A stretch of 21,920 nucleotides of DNA. Origin: Symsagittifera roscoffensis. Lineage: Eukaryota; Xenacoelomorpha; Acoela; Convolutidae. Below, one piece after another: positions 9,602-19,596 of this stretch. Each line of letters starts with the position of its first letter. Positions within the stretch are counted from its first letter, which is position 1. A program made the position numbers and the translations under genes. The stretch lies in the NCBI RefSeq assembly GCF_963678635.1, contig NW_026970690.1:1-21920 (forward strand), in the 5' to 3' direction. The notes below the pieces were generated by a model. It saw nothing but the letters and a program-made list of their open reading frames with translations. It did no database searches and had not been told where the DNA came from.

Positions 9602-9999
9602 TTTCTTGATTTTGTAAGTTTTTACCAGAATCGGATGAAAAAAGAGAGACGCAACTAAAATTGAGCACAAGATGAGGATGGACTAATTTCAATTTAGCGG
9701 CTAAGCTCCCATCACTTATCAGCAACATTTTAATCGAAACACCAGGATCAAGATAAGAGTCCACCAAAGACTAGCAACGACGCTTTCAACTGTTTTAGCA
9801 CACCAGGCGACTGTAGCATCTATGCTTTAATGACTGCTAATGATTGTTATGCTTGCTATGCCATAATAACTGCTTAAAGATAAGACGGCTAAGTGACAAT
9901 GAAGGCTTCACTGATAAGCGGAGCTAGACAGTGCAGTTCTTATCAGTGTAGCCGTCATTATCAGTGACGCATTCGTCCTTTTGTAAAGGAAAAGTTAAA
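8835..9999. repeat. 1.165-kb direct tandem repeat, copy A
   Basis: TTTTTTCCTCTATCG at 8836 recurs as TTTTTTCCTCTATTG at 10001, and the two copies stay collinear to 9999 and 11141. The spacing is 1165 bases. The duplicated segment covers the 5' exons and the upstream region of the minus-strand gene. Copy A lies next to the 3' exons and is the one that is connected to them. Confidence 0.95.
9884..9956. promoter_or_regulatory. Nested palindrome upstream of the copy A start codon
   Basis: Two perfect inverted repeats are nested here: GACGGCTA (9884-9891) with TAGCCGTC (9949-9956), and inside it CACTGATAAG (9909-9918) with CTTATCAGTG (9939-9948). They lie about 280-350 bases upstream of the ATG at 9601 on the minus strand. 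The CTTATCAGTG core resembles a GATA-type site in both orientations. A regulatory role is only inferred from position. In copy B the right half is deleted. Confidence 0.3.
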
Positions 10000-11141
10000 G
10001 TTTTTTCCTCTATTGTAACAAACGCCTAGACTACAGCATGTACGGTGGTGTAGATGATCATTTTCTCGAGCACCCTGTGGCAATGGCCCTGAACAAGGTC
10101 GATTGTTCTTTGTGTGCCAAGGTTCCGTTTCTTTTATCGGCGCAGTCATTCGACTTCTCGATAGTCTGTAAAATGACTTCTTCGAGAGTCTCGTTTATTA
10201 TCGAGTTTTCGGCTCGGGAGGCTTTTCAGGCTGCTGAAAATGAATATGATTTAGTTTCGATATTTGGTTTACCAATACTTTTTTGCTTGTACAGTGTGTT
10301 TGCTTTTGAAATTATTTCTTCAACTTACTGTTTCGCCTGCCTTATCTGGCTCTGTGTGATCCCTTTAGCGGCTTTCTGTGGGCTAGTCGTTCCTGTGATC
10401 TCGTGGTTTTTTGAGATCATCGGCTCGTGTTCCACGGGGGTGTAAGTTCGCCACTCATGGTCATGCGGTCGCCTTTCAATTTCTCGATAGTGGGGAAACG
10501 CCGATGGCTATGGAGAATTCGAATACGGTGATGCCGACATATAGGAGTCCAGGAAGGTTTGATTTAGCTGATACTGCTGAGGCTGGCACTGATCTACCAT
10601 CGAGGGGCCTGAATGGAAATCGCGGCGTTGCTCGCAAAAGGATTACCGGTGTGATTAGCGATTGATGTGGTCGCTGCGAGTTGTGACGGAGACACAGAGA
10701 TGTTAGAAGACGTTGCAAACTGAACATGAGCTTTCGGCGTTCTATATTTTTCTTGAGTTCGTAAGTTTTTACCAGAATCGAACAAAAATGAGAGATGCAA
10801 CTATTATTGAATACAAGATGAGGATGAACTAATTTCAATTTAGAGGCCAAGGTCCCATTATTTATCAGCACCAATTTAATCAAAACACCAGGATCAAGAT
10901 AAAAATCTACCAAGGAATAGCAACGACGCTTCTCACTCTTTTTAGCACACCAGGCGATTGTAGCATCTATGCCATATTGACTGCTAATGATAGTTATGCC
11001 TGCTATGCCATAATGACTGCTCAAAGATAAGACGGCTAATTGATAATGAAGGCTTCACTGATAAGCGGAACTAGACAGTGCAGTTCTTAGTGACGCATTA
11101 GTATGATGCATTAGTCCTTTTAGTAAAGGGAAAAGTACAAG
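10000..11141. repeat. 1.165-kb direct tandem repeat, copy B
   Basis: Copy B abuts copy A and ends at about 11141, where the match stops. Differences from copy A include a 19-base deletion around 10070-10080, a 21-base in-frame insertion in the second exon block, a 22-base deletion in the upstream palindrome near 11088, and loss of the start codon. Confidence 0.95.
10015..10747 (-). pseudogene. Orphan duplicate of the 5' exons (repeat copy B)
   Basis: This copy aligns to 8860-9601, but the ATG start of copy A is ATA here (10745-10747) and the next codon is TAG, so translation could not begin at the same site. The middle exon block (10507-10329) is well preserved, with a good donor (AAACA/GTAAGTTG), and is longer than in copy A by a 21-base insertion. 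In the third block the 19-base deletion shifts the frame that reads KSNDCADKRNGTLAHKEQ. There are no 3' exons downstream; the gene runs into copy A's upstream region instead. I take it as a dead, truncated duplicate. Confidence 0.45.
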
Positions 11142-11305
11142 TCTATTGTTATAATTGTATTCAGTTCGTTAAAAAAAATTAATTATAATGAGTTTTCACG
11201 TTAATTAAATCTGCTGAAGCCCCGCAGGTGCGTTACACGCTAGTAATGATTAAGTACTTCTAAACTATTAAAATTACCTAAACATTATTTAAGTTCTTTC
11301 AAATT

Positions 11306-11600
11306 CTTTGAGTTTTAAGAGCCATTTGTAATTGTCACTTTTTTGATGAAAAAAAAATAGTTTTTGAGAAACCTGGATCAGAAGTTAATTTCTGTTTTTC
11401 GCTGGGAACTCTGGAAACTCAAATCCATTTTGGAAACTAGAAATTCTCATGCCCTTTACACTTTGGCTGCCTGATAGAGGAGTTTGTCTTCCTTTTATGG
11501 AAAACCAAACCGCGAATAATCAAACCGCGAATAATCAAACCGCAAAAAAGTAATTGTGAGCTCGAACAAAGTTTGAGAGTTTTTCCAAAGAAAATTATCA
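11306..11600. repeat. Diverged direct repeat, 398-bp period, copy 1
   Basis: The landmarks CTTTGAGTTT, TTTGTAATTGTCACTTTT, CCCTTTACACTTT and GATAGAGGAGTTTG recur in the same order at 11704-11960 with many substitutions and indels. The pair is considerably older than the 3.65-kb and 1.165-kb duplications. Confidence 0.6.
11506..11543. repeat. 15-bp minisatellite, 2.5 units
   Basis: The unit CAAACCGCGAATAAT is present twice without mismatch (11506-11520, 11521-11535), followed by the first eight bases of a third unit. Confidence 0.9.
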
Positions 11601-11703
11601 TCACGGCAGATATATGTCTTCACAGAATTCATTGAACATTAAATGCCAATAGACAAAAGCAAAAGAACAATTGAACGAAAAAAATTAGAGAAAACATAAA
11701 ACT

Positions 11704-11960
11704 CTTTGAGTTTCCGGAACAATTTATGATTGTTACTTTTGTGTTAACATTAACCTAAATTGAGAAAACTCGATGAATCAGTGAAACTTTTAAGTCTGAA
11801 AACAAAATTCTGCCTTTGAAACTTTTTTGTGACCTTTACTTTTTTTCTGTTGATAGTAGAGTTTGATCTATGTTTAACAAGGATAGGAATTAAATTATAG
11901 AATCAAGCTGATAAAATGCAATTTTGAGTCTGATCGATTTGCAAGATTTTCTTTGTGAAA
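11704..11960. repeat. Diverged direct repeat, 398-bp period, copy 2
   Basis: This copy carries CTTTGAGTTT, TTTATGATTGTTACTTTT, ACCTTTACTTTTT and GATAGTAGAGTTTG in the order of copy 1. It lacks the 15-bp minisatellite of copy 1. Confidence 0.6.
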
Positions 11961-12299
11961 AATTTAAAAAAGAAACCACAGCCTATTTGACAGTCTATTA
12001 GCTATCGACTCTGAATTATCGTTAATAGCTATCCTTCTTAATTAGCTTAATTGAGTCATACAAATTTATATCTTTCCGGATTATTTCTCCGATGATTCTA
12101 TGATTTGAAACCGTTTGGAAACTTCAAAGGCTACTTTTTTCAATACGGTTATGAAAATACCAACGTGAGGAAAAATGGAGCCAGCAACTAAAACAGTTGT
12201 TTTTCATTTTGTTGGCCTCAGAAAGACTCACTTAAGACAAAGCTCTACAAAGTTTTTCGATTAAGCAGATTTTCGATTTTCTTTTTGAAACTCTGAGAC

Positions 12300-12770
12300 G
12301 TCGGCACATCTGAGAACAAAAAAATGCACCAAAACGCACAATGCCAAAAAGTTTATTGTCGCCTATGAAACGAAAACCACAATTCATACACTCGAATAAA
12401 AAAACACTACTCGCAGATATTTTTACAAACAAAATACAAACGAATATCAGAACGACCAACGGCAAATTCAGAACAGGAAAACTGGCATATGCTAAAAGTA
12501 GACTGATAGGCTGAACTTAGCACATCTTTGATACAACACAAAAACAGCATGGTAAGGTGAGCGACAAAATGATATGTTAGCTTTGAACTTGAGAACATAT
12601 TTGAGAAAAGATTTTAAAAAAACATTGACCATAAGGTATCAAGTGTACATCAAAAAAGGTTTTATCGCAATTCACATTGAGAAAACAGGCCAATTTACAT
12701 ACTTCCCACTGTTGATTGTCGTTTATACAAAATCTTTTAAGTGATACAAAGCCGACATAAATTGCGTAGA
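12300..12770. repeat. Diverged direct repeat, about 910-bp period, copy 1
   Basis: Matching landmarks shared with 13215-13680 are CATACACTCGA, AAATTCAGAAC, GATACAACACAAA and ACAAAGCCGACATAAATTG. The order is preserved and the spacing is about 880-915 bases. Similarity is patchy, and old indels separate the blocks. Confidence 0.6.
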
Positions 12771-13214
12771 ACCCAAGGTTCAAACACAGCTGTTTTTTAG
12801 TGATAAGCACATTTATTACCGCTACAAACTACAAAAAAATATAGCTGGAACCTGCTTTGCTAGTAAATCAAGATGAATGACTCCATGAGCAAAAGTTTGC
12901 AGTTGAAAAAAATCCAAATCCCAATTACATGGCAGAAAACTCAAATAACTAGGTCGCTTGAAAATTTTTTGTATAACGCAGATTTGCAAATGGAGAGGAG
13001 AAAAAAAACCAAAAAAAAAACAGGATGAAGTCCAATAACACGACAGAAAAACAAGGATAGCCGGTTGTTTTACAAGAAGCATATGATTTTCCGATCATAT
13101 AAAAATCATTAAGATACAATTTTTGTTATGAAAAAAAAACATTTTTTGTTATTTTTGTCTATTCATCAATTTTAGAGGTGAAAAGCTGAAACAATAAAGT
13201 CTGAAATATCTGCA

Positions 13215-13680
13215 ACTGAGCCAAAACAATGCAACGAAAATTATGATGCCACAAAAATTGAAAATCGCCAACGAAACAAGAACCAAATGTCATACACTCG
13301 AGAAAATATTTATGTTCGGGTTTTTTTTACAACTCAAAGACAAAGGAGAAATTCAGAACTCGCAAATGACAAATTCAGAATAACAACTTTCGGAGCTTAT
13401 TGAACTTGTGAAATCAGCAACATTTCTTGAGATACAACACAAACATGGCAATGTAGGAAAGCTGCTAGAAATTATATGAAACTCACAAAGTTGAAAAAAA
13501 TTGAGAAACACTTCAGGAGCAACATCTACCGAGAGGCCTTAAATTTGTTTCGCCTTAAAAAAAAAAGAAACTAGAGCTAAACACAATTCTTAGCGTTAAA
13601 AAGGCATTCGGACAAAATCTACTGAGCGGTAACAAAGCCGACATAACTTGAGCAGACGTCAGGGTTCGATTTCAGAGTCT
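13215..13680. repeat. Diverged direct repeat, about 910-bp period, copy 2
   Basis: This is the partner of 12300-12770, with CATACACTCGAG, AAATTCAGAACTC, GATACAACACAAACATGG and ACAAAGCCGACATAACTTG in the same order. Confidence 0.6.
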
Positions 13681-14457
13681 TATTATTCTCAGCCAAAAAC
13701 CCTATTGCTACACCAAATTAGCAAACTTTGCAGCTAAAACTTGATATGCTAATAAGATAGGCTGATGATTTCTCTGAAAAAAGTTTAAGGCGAAAAGAGT
13801 TTCAAGTCCCTGTTGCAATTGCCTTGCTAAAGAACAGGGTTAAAAGCGTGCAAGAGAATTTAATGTTTGATCACTGAAAGTGTACAGAGAGAAGCTTTGA
13901 AAACAGGGTAAAGATATAATAATTCAAAAATGGAATTAATCCGATAAGAAAAAAAGACACCAAAAAACACTTCTATTTGCTTTAAATTAAGTTTTAAGGT
14001 CCTAAAAAGGCATAACTTAGCTGTTGTAAGTCTGCACGCATGCTTTATTCGCTCGAATTAGGACAAAACATCAGTTGTTTTAAGCCGGTTTTTCTGAACA
14101 CTAGAAAAAAATTTGGTAATTTTTCAATGTGGGTCGAATCACGACTGAAATACCTTTGATATATACCCAGTCCGATGATTATTTCTGATACCTGATTTTG
14201 CGAGGAAAACAAAAAGCTAAAAGACGGTCGGAACAACAAAGGTAACTGCTTACCTTGCAGTTAGCAAAGATTGTCCCAATCACACTGATATCAAAAAGAG
14301 AAAATATAAAGATACAAATTTTAAAACACAGATATGTCAGAAGACGAGAACGTCAGCTAATAAAAAAAGCGTTTTTCCCACAAAAGCAAAACCAGATCTT
14401 TCAAGATTTTGCTTTGATAACGACAATCTTTAAAGGATGTTGTCTTGCAAAAAAATA

Positions 14458-14576
14458 AAGGATGATTCAACGGGATATATCGTCTTTGAAATAATCTGCC
14501 AGATTCTGGTAAGATAACGCAAAATAAACTGCCTTGATCGCATAAGGTATAACACACGCATCTGGAGGGTCGAAGG
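14458..14576. repeat. Direct repeat, 259-bp spacing, copy 1
   Basis: About 119 bp from AAGGATGATTCAA to ATCTGGAGGGTCGAAG, repeated at 14717-14835 with roughly 17 differences. The best-kept core is CTGCCTTGATCGCATAAG followed by ATAACACA and CATCTGGAGGGTC. That 3' end vaguely resembles the anticodon-arm to T-arm part of a tRNA, but I could not fold a full cloverleaf. Confidence 0.85.
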
Positions 14577-14716
14577 TTTTACGAGGTTGAGTATGAAGAC
14601 CAAATATGTTTGTCGTGGCCTTATTGGTCTGTATGTAAATTTTCATAATAATTGAACAATGTGGTCAACAAAGTTACATGTAAAAGTTTGCAGGTGGGGG
14701 AAAAGGAAAAAGAGCC

Positions 14717-14835
14717 AAGGATGATTCAAAGGGTTGCATCGTCTTTGAAAGAATCTAGCAAGACTCTTGCATGATAATGCAAAACAAACTGCCTTGATCG
14801 CATAAGATATAACACATGCATCTGGAGGGTCAAAG
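14717..14835. repeat. Direct repeat, 259-bp spacing, copy 2
   Basis: This is the partner of 14458-14576. The 140 bases between the copies are unrelated to the repeat. Confidence 0.85.
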
Positions 14836-15553
14836 CAAATTTGCTAACAAAATAAATTTTTTTCATTTTTGTTCATAATATGACAAAGATAAATACTTGG
14901 AAAAACAACCTTTTAAATACAAAAAAAGTTTTGATTTCAAAAGAAGACTCAAATTACAAAAAAGTGTGTTTGGAAAGTAGTTGACATAAAAAATAAGTTT
15001 TGTTGCAGATGTATGTAACTTAGGTTTTTGTCGCGCTTTGTTTAGATATGTATTAGTTACGTGAAGAGCAAATACCATAGTAATGTGACTAAAAACCGCA
15101 AAAGAAAAAATGTGGCACAAACGGACTTCAACAAAATAAAAATTTCGTTCGTTTTTGCAAAACAAACGCAAAATCCTTGACTGCGAATAACCCATGGCAA
15201 GGTTTTAAAAAATTTTGTTTGTTCTCACAATATCTTGTTCTTTCAAAAAACTTCGAAACAACTTCTTCGACTTTTTTTTCAAAATTGAAACATATTTCTT
15301 TGTTTTCTATCAATCGCGGAAAACCTATAGAAACCCAATTTTTTTTACTGTTCCAAACAAGAAGTCTATGGACAAAATTTATAATAACCTCTAATTTTGA
15401 AAACAGTATTTTCGCCTCAAAGTTTTTGGTTAGTTCAAGTTGATACGTTTATTTAGAACGATCTTCCAAAATTGCATAAGCAAACAGTCTGATTCGACGC
15501 TTGTAATGAAGTAATTATGCAGTGAGCTAATATTTTCAAGAAATGCTAGCCAT

Positions 15554-15971
15554 CCCGAGTCCATTATTTTAAAGCACCGGTTTCAGATTTGACCGGTTTC
15601 AGCGGTTTTTTTAGGCGATTGCGCTCAAAATCTTGCTTTAAAATGAGCGGTTTGAGCGGTTTTTGAACGGTTTTTCTAAAAAAAACTGCTCAAAAACCGC
15701 GCAAGACATGAACAGTTTTTGAGCTAAGCCGCTCAAGATAAACCGCTCAAAAACCGCTCAAATCTTGCGAAGTTTTTGAGCGTTTTTTTTGGATAAATTG
15801 TTCACAAACTTTCAAATCTTGAGCAATTTTTGGGCGTTTTTTTTTTATAAACTGCTCAAAAACCGCTCAAACCGCTCATTTTGAAGCAAGATTTTTAGCG
15901 CAATCGTACACAAAAAACAGCTCAAACCGCTCAAATCTTGCTTCAAATTCGGTGAAAAATCTCGACTCGGG
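15554..15971. mobile_element. Fold-back element with internally repetitive arms
   Basis: The element begins CCCGAGTC (15554) and ends GACTCGGG (15971). Arms of about 120 bp (to about 15675, and from about 15850) are imperfect inverted copies, including TGAGCGGTTTGAGCGG on the left against CCGCTCAAACCGCTCA on the right. Both arms and the central 170 bases are packed with short direct and inverted repeats of GCTCAAAAACC/AAATCTTGC type. Long inverted arms made of short subrepeats and no coding capacity are the hallmark of fold-back (FB-like) elements or large MITEs. I see no clear target-site duplication: the left flank is GCTAGCCAT and the right flank is CAGTGAGC. Confidence 0.75.
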
Positions 15972-16118
15972 CAGTGAGCAGCAGTATGAGTTTGCCTAGG
16001 CTGCTTCTACGGTTTTCTACTATTGAGCAGCGAACAGAAAAAATCAATCAGCATGTGTTTCTTTAAATTTGGTCAAACGCTGAGAAAGAATAAGAATGGG
16101 TAAATTAGAACAATGGGT

Positions 16119-16370
16119 AGGCTATATGTTCAAAATGCCTTAACAGAAGATATGTTTTTTAGCTAATTAGGCGGTAAATTTTTCTTAGCTTAAAAAGTTG
16201 CTTGCTACTGCTCTTTCAAATTTTGACCAAAAAAACCGGGATTATCAAATGAAAACTTGAAGAAGCAATTTTTTTAACGTTCCAAAATTTTTAATTATAT
16301 TCAGCGGTCTGAAAAAAAGAAAGAACTTGAAAGATGAGCAATCGCATGCAGCCCACTCTAGCACAGAGCA
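16119..16370. repeat. Diverged direct repeat, 330-bp period, copy 1
   Basis: Landmarks shared with 16449-16730 are CAAAATGCCTTAA, TTAGC.AATTAGGC.GTAA, CTTTCAAA, CCGGGATT and CGCATGCA followed by ACTCTAG. Substitutions are frequent. Confidence 0.7.
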
Positions 16371-16448
16371 GCATAATATTTTTTAGCACTATAGCAACTC
16401 GATCCCAGTCTAAAAGCAAAAATGCCTAAAAAACGTTACATTACATCA

Positions 16449-16730
16449 GAGCTCTATAGTCAAAATGCCTTAAGAAACAGACAATATTTTTCTGCTAGTT
16501 AGCCTGTAATTTTTCATTAGCTTGAATTAACGCTTTTATTGTTCCTTCAAAAAATTCCTTCAATAAAAATCCAGATTGGGCATTGGCCTAGCCGGGATTT
16601 TCCAACAAAACATTTAGCTGCAGTTTTTTTTAAGTTCGAATATTTATTTAGAACCCTTAGCGCACTGAATTAACAAAAAAAAAATACAAAACAAGACCCA
16701 GCGCATGCAATATACTCTAGTATAAAAAGA
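16449..16730. repeat. Diverged direct repeat, 330-bp period, copy 2
   Basis: This copy has CAAAATGCCTTAAG at 16461, CTAGTTAGCCTGTAA, CCGGGATTTTCC and GCGCATGCAATATACTCTAG, in the order of copy 1. It carries about 30 extra bases around 16570-16600. Confidence 0.7.
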
Positions 16731-16938
16731 TTTAACTTTGCTCAGCTCTGATGCCTCACTTTTGATGCTAAGCTTAAAGCAAGTAGATTTTTTATTCTTT
16801 CAATTTGCGCCGATTTGTAGTGTTCTTATCAAAAGACAAAGAAAAACACTCAGTTACAAAAGGATTTGATACTTCAATCATGCTCAAATTGTGACATCAA
16901 TTTAATGAAATAGATCAGATCTGTAAAAACAAAACGAA

Positions 16939-18890
16939 TTAATTTGCATCAAATAGTTTCTTTTTTTTTCGACGGGAAGTTTTTTCAACTATATAAGCAA
17001 GAGGCTTGTTGAGCTTACTGGCCTGTTCTGCATACACGGTTTCATCTAAATTTAATCTGACAACATCAATTATTTTGAGCACCTCAAACGCAAACTTAAC
17101 TTCCTCATCTTCAAAAAGAACAATGAATTTCGATCTTGTTATTCGACAAAACTATTAGCTTGAAATCTTGAATGACTGCGACAGAAGAACCGGGCTGAAG
17201 GAAAACTTTTTTTTCAATTCAATCAGAAGCGGAGTATCTTTCATGGAGTACGCATCGTTGACTCGGAATGCTTCGCTCAAAAGTTCGCTGGTGCAAGGGA
17301 TCGCTTTCAAAAGGAGTTTGATGCAACAGTTTATTTCTGATATAACTAGTAGTCAACAGGTATTAACAATTCCTTTTAAAAGTCGAATCATGTGATGATT
17401 GGCTGACTCAAATTGGGTTGCTGAATTCGTCCAAAAGGGACCAAATGTTTTACATTTCCATGAAAGATGCCTCGGAAGATGGAAGTTGATAGAATCAAAT
17501 CCCCTCATGGGGTACTTGTTTGAAAGGTTTCAACACGCTGCTTTCAATAAAACACTACAAAGATCAGCGTGATGGTCCGATTTATAGAGAGACCTGAGTG
17601 CATTAACTATGTAACTCATGTGTCGAAGGTTTCCTTGATGCTCAGTCATGAAATGCGCAAAAAATCTTGGTGAAAATTAGAGCAGAAAAGTTTTCAACTC
17701 AGAAGGCTTGAAAACACTAAGTCTATTAAGAGGACGTAAGGAGCGAGGCATCATTAATCGAACTGTGTACTTCAGGTACACAGCTTAAAGTTTCGCATAA
17801 AAATTTTAAAGTTTTCGATCATGGCATACAATGTTGAGGCCCCTCGAATACCACGAGTTTCAAGTTCGGGTTCATTTTGGCTTGATAAGTGTACTTCAGG
17901 TCATATTTTTGATTCTCGTGAACTATTTGAGCTGGCTGGTTGATTCCGTTTGTTAAGTAGTTAAATACGAAACCCCAATCACTAAATTCAAACCCATACC
18001 ATAGGGCATATAAACTAATAATAGCAAAAAAAACCTAACTTTGGATGGCAGATCAGCACAGGCTATCCATACAGGATAGGCAGACTCACGGTGAGAAGTC
18101 CTAACGTTAGCGCCATCGATATTTAGTATGAAACTAATTCTCATTGTTTCTTCTTCCACAATAGGCTCCAGCTTGAGATCAGTGTGTGATTTCGAGCTCG
18201 AGTAAGCCATTATAACATCAATGTTTTCTTGCACCTGCTGAACAAGACTACTGAAGAACTTAAGAAAAATAAGCTCGCCATTAGCAGATTTCTCCTTTTT
18301 GTGAAGGAAGATTTCTTCTTCAGCGGTTTACTCACCTTTCTTATGATGCGTACTAATGCTCGTGCGTTCTTTTCTCCGTGCAATAATTTTTAGCGTTCGG
18401 CTAGATCCAGCAGCAATTGATCTGACCAAAAATGTTTCGCAACAATCGACATGAGCGAAACTGTTGAATTTTGAATAGTTACATCTGATGTCTCGCTTAT
18501 AGTTACTGAGGTGAATTTAAAGCACTATGATGATGATTGCAAAGATAAATACCTATTATTGGTGCCTGAGTCTTCTGACTCATTTTCGGAAATTGGAAAA
18601 ATATCGGAGCAGACACTTTCATTCTCAAAAATATCTGTTATCTGTTTCGGCTCGAAGTGTAGCGCATTCATTTTTCTGTTTCCCGGAGTTTCAAAAACAA
18701 TGTCTTCTGATGGTGGTATTTCTTAGCAAATCAATGTTTGCTGATAAAGATGTTGCAAAATTGCATTTGATTCTAATTTTTTTAGCATTTATTTCCGCTT
18801 TCAATTTTTTTCAACTGCTTTAAACGATTGCATTAGTGTGTCACAAAATTCAGCTTCGGAAACATTTAGTGGACCGGCTCCGTGTTGAAT
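16939..18890 (-). pseudogene. Decayed CACTA/EnSpm-like transposase
   Basis: The family cuts and pastes DNA transposons through a DDE/D nuclease fold. Reading 5' to 3' on the minus strand: a variable N-terminal part (VSEAEFCDTLMQSFKAVEKN at about 18870, NESEDSGTNN near 18570), then a core with FILNIDGANVRTSHRES and AYPVWIACADLPSKVR (18130-18035), and WYGFEFSDWG after a one-base shift at an A8 run (18026-18033). Next come MPRSLRPLNRL (17751), RFFAHFMTEHQGNLRHM, GPFWTNSATQFESANHH (17442-17392) and a basic C-terminus ending KKKKLFDAN with TAA 16939-16941. The DG...S..S...WP pattern and the GPLW..S..FE pattern are the conserved blocks of Transposase_21/DUF4218-type proteins, known in plant and animal EnSpm elements. 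In-frame stops lie at 17677-17679, 17530-17532, 17353-17355, 17155-17157 and 17152-17154. About 90 residues expected between the core and MPRSL are missing. The copy is certainly dead as it stands. Confidence 0.8.
17764..17782. repeat. Short hairpin, half of a 13-bp direct repeat in the transposase
   Basis: TGTGTAC and GTACACA form a 7-bp inverted repeat around TTCAG. The 13-mer GTGTACTTCAGGT within it recurs at about 17889-17901. The two copies bracket the part of the transposase where the expected protein is missing and the frame changes, so they may mark the junctions of an old deletion or small insertion. Confidence 0.5.
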
Positions 18891-18964
18891 AGACTTACTA
18901 GCAATTGTTGCAGGGCTTAAGCGCAGAGCTGAGTAGATTGGTAATTGTGAGGTGAAGTGCTTTC

Positions 18965-19596
18965 AAATTCCTCAGCTTTTTTTTGTTCCGACTCACTGTT
19001 CTTAGGATTTTCATGACAAGGGCATTTGCATTTGCCGTTTTTTGCGAAAAAATCATCGCTATTTCATTGTAATTTCTTCGTTGATTTTTATGTTACTGAT
19101 TACCTTCAAGCAAACAGTTCTATAATTCAGCCCACAGCTCTAACCCATGAAATATTCGCAGTTCGACTGGCAACTATGTTTCACAAAACGAACTGGACCC
19201 AGCCAAAATGCATCCTTTGAATTTATCTGGCCCCTCATAATGAACAATTCTCGGTATTCATTCTCCAACTCTAGGCATATTTACATGTAATCCCACCGTA
19301 TTCGACAATGGTTCCGAGCGGGGCTTCAATTCTTTCCATTTTGTGATAAATAAACCGAAACCTCCTTAGTTATCCCGTAGGAATAACAATTTTTTCTGTA
19401 TTGTGTCGTCGTACAGTTTCAAAAATTTTTCGTGAACTTTCAAAAAAATTTTCGAAGACTTCAAGCGACATTCGAGATGTAACGAACGAGAGTCAAACAA
19501 AATTTGAACTGTTTTTCGGCTAACATCACTCCGGTCATTTACCAAACTTTTTGCGATGAGACCATCTAATGCAACAAAATCACGGACGATTGCCAT
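18965..19596 (-). pseudogene. Decayed SET-domain protein, SUV4-20/KMT5-like
   Basis: SET proteins methylate lysines, mostly on histones; SUV4-20 enzymes act on H4K20. The first exon opens with ATG at 19594-19596 in a favourable context (AACATGG) and gives 76 residues ending KKLLFLRDN at TAA 19366-19368, after which GGFGLF (the SET entry motif) follows in the same frame. A shifted frame gives GTIVEYGG (the [ED]Y.G motif). A third frame gives ENEYRELFIMRGQ, then WLGPVRFVKHSCQSNC (19208-19158; the catalytic-core RF..HSC..NC motif), CEYFMG, TAG 19140-19142 and VCLKVISNIKINEEIT. A further shift gives SDDFFAKNGKCKCPCHENP, the C.C..C post-SET zinc site. WLGP.RF..H.C..NC is characteristic of the SUV4-20 branch. 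At least three frameshifts and two stops break it. It sits just upstream of the transposase on the same strand. Confidence 0.75.

Larger units (their letters stand above)
11142..16938. other. Gene-poor repeat-built region
   Basis: Over 5.8 kb I find no exon with a domain, no long frame and no convincing splice pair. Open frames of 60-110 codons on both strands are rich in Phe, Leu and Lys, as expected of AT-rich non-coding DNA. What can be seen are several diverged direct repeat pairs and one fold-back element, listed separately. The stretches 13691-14457 and 14837-15553 contain nothing that I recognise. Confidence 0.6.

Noticed and set aside
10038-10445. 135-codon plus-strand ORF with many hydrophobic residues
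   Set aside because: It has no counterpart of the same length in copy A, where indels break it, and the minus strand of the same bases carries splice signals and synonymous changes.
10476-11024. 182-codon minus-strand ORF, the longest in the window
   Set aside because: It runs through the upstream region and across two exon blocks in a frame that copy A does not keep, and its start lies in the palindrome-containing upstream DNA. I read it as a chance frame.
14458-14835. tRNA gene or tRNA-derived SINE in the 119-bp repeat
   Set aside because: The CATCTGGAGGGTC end looks slightly like a tRNA 3' half, but there is no matching acceptor stem, no good A or B box and no cloverleaf in either copy.
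12232-15443. Small ORFs of 60-110 codons on both strands
   Set aside because: They lack domains, have Phe/Leu/Lys-rich composition expected from A/T runs, are not kept between the diverged repeat copies, and most have no ATG.
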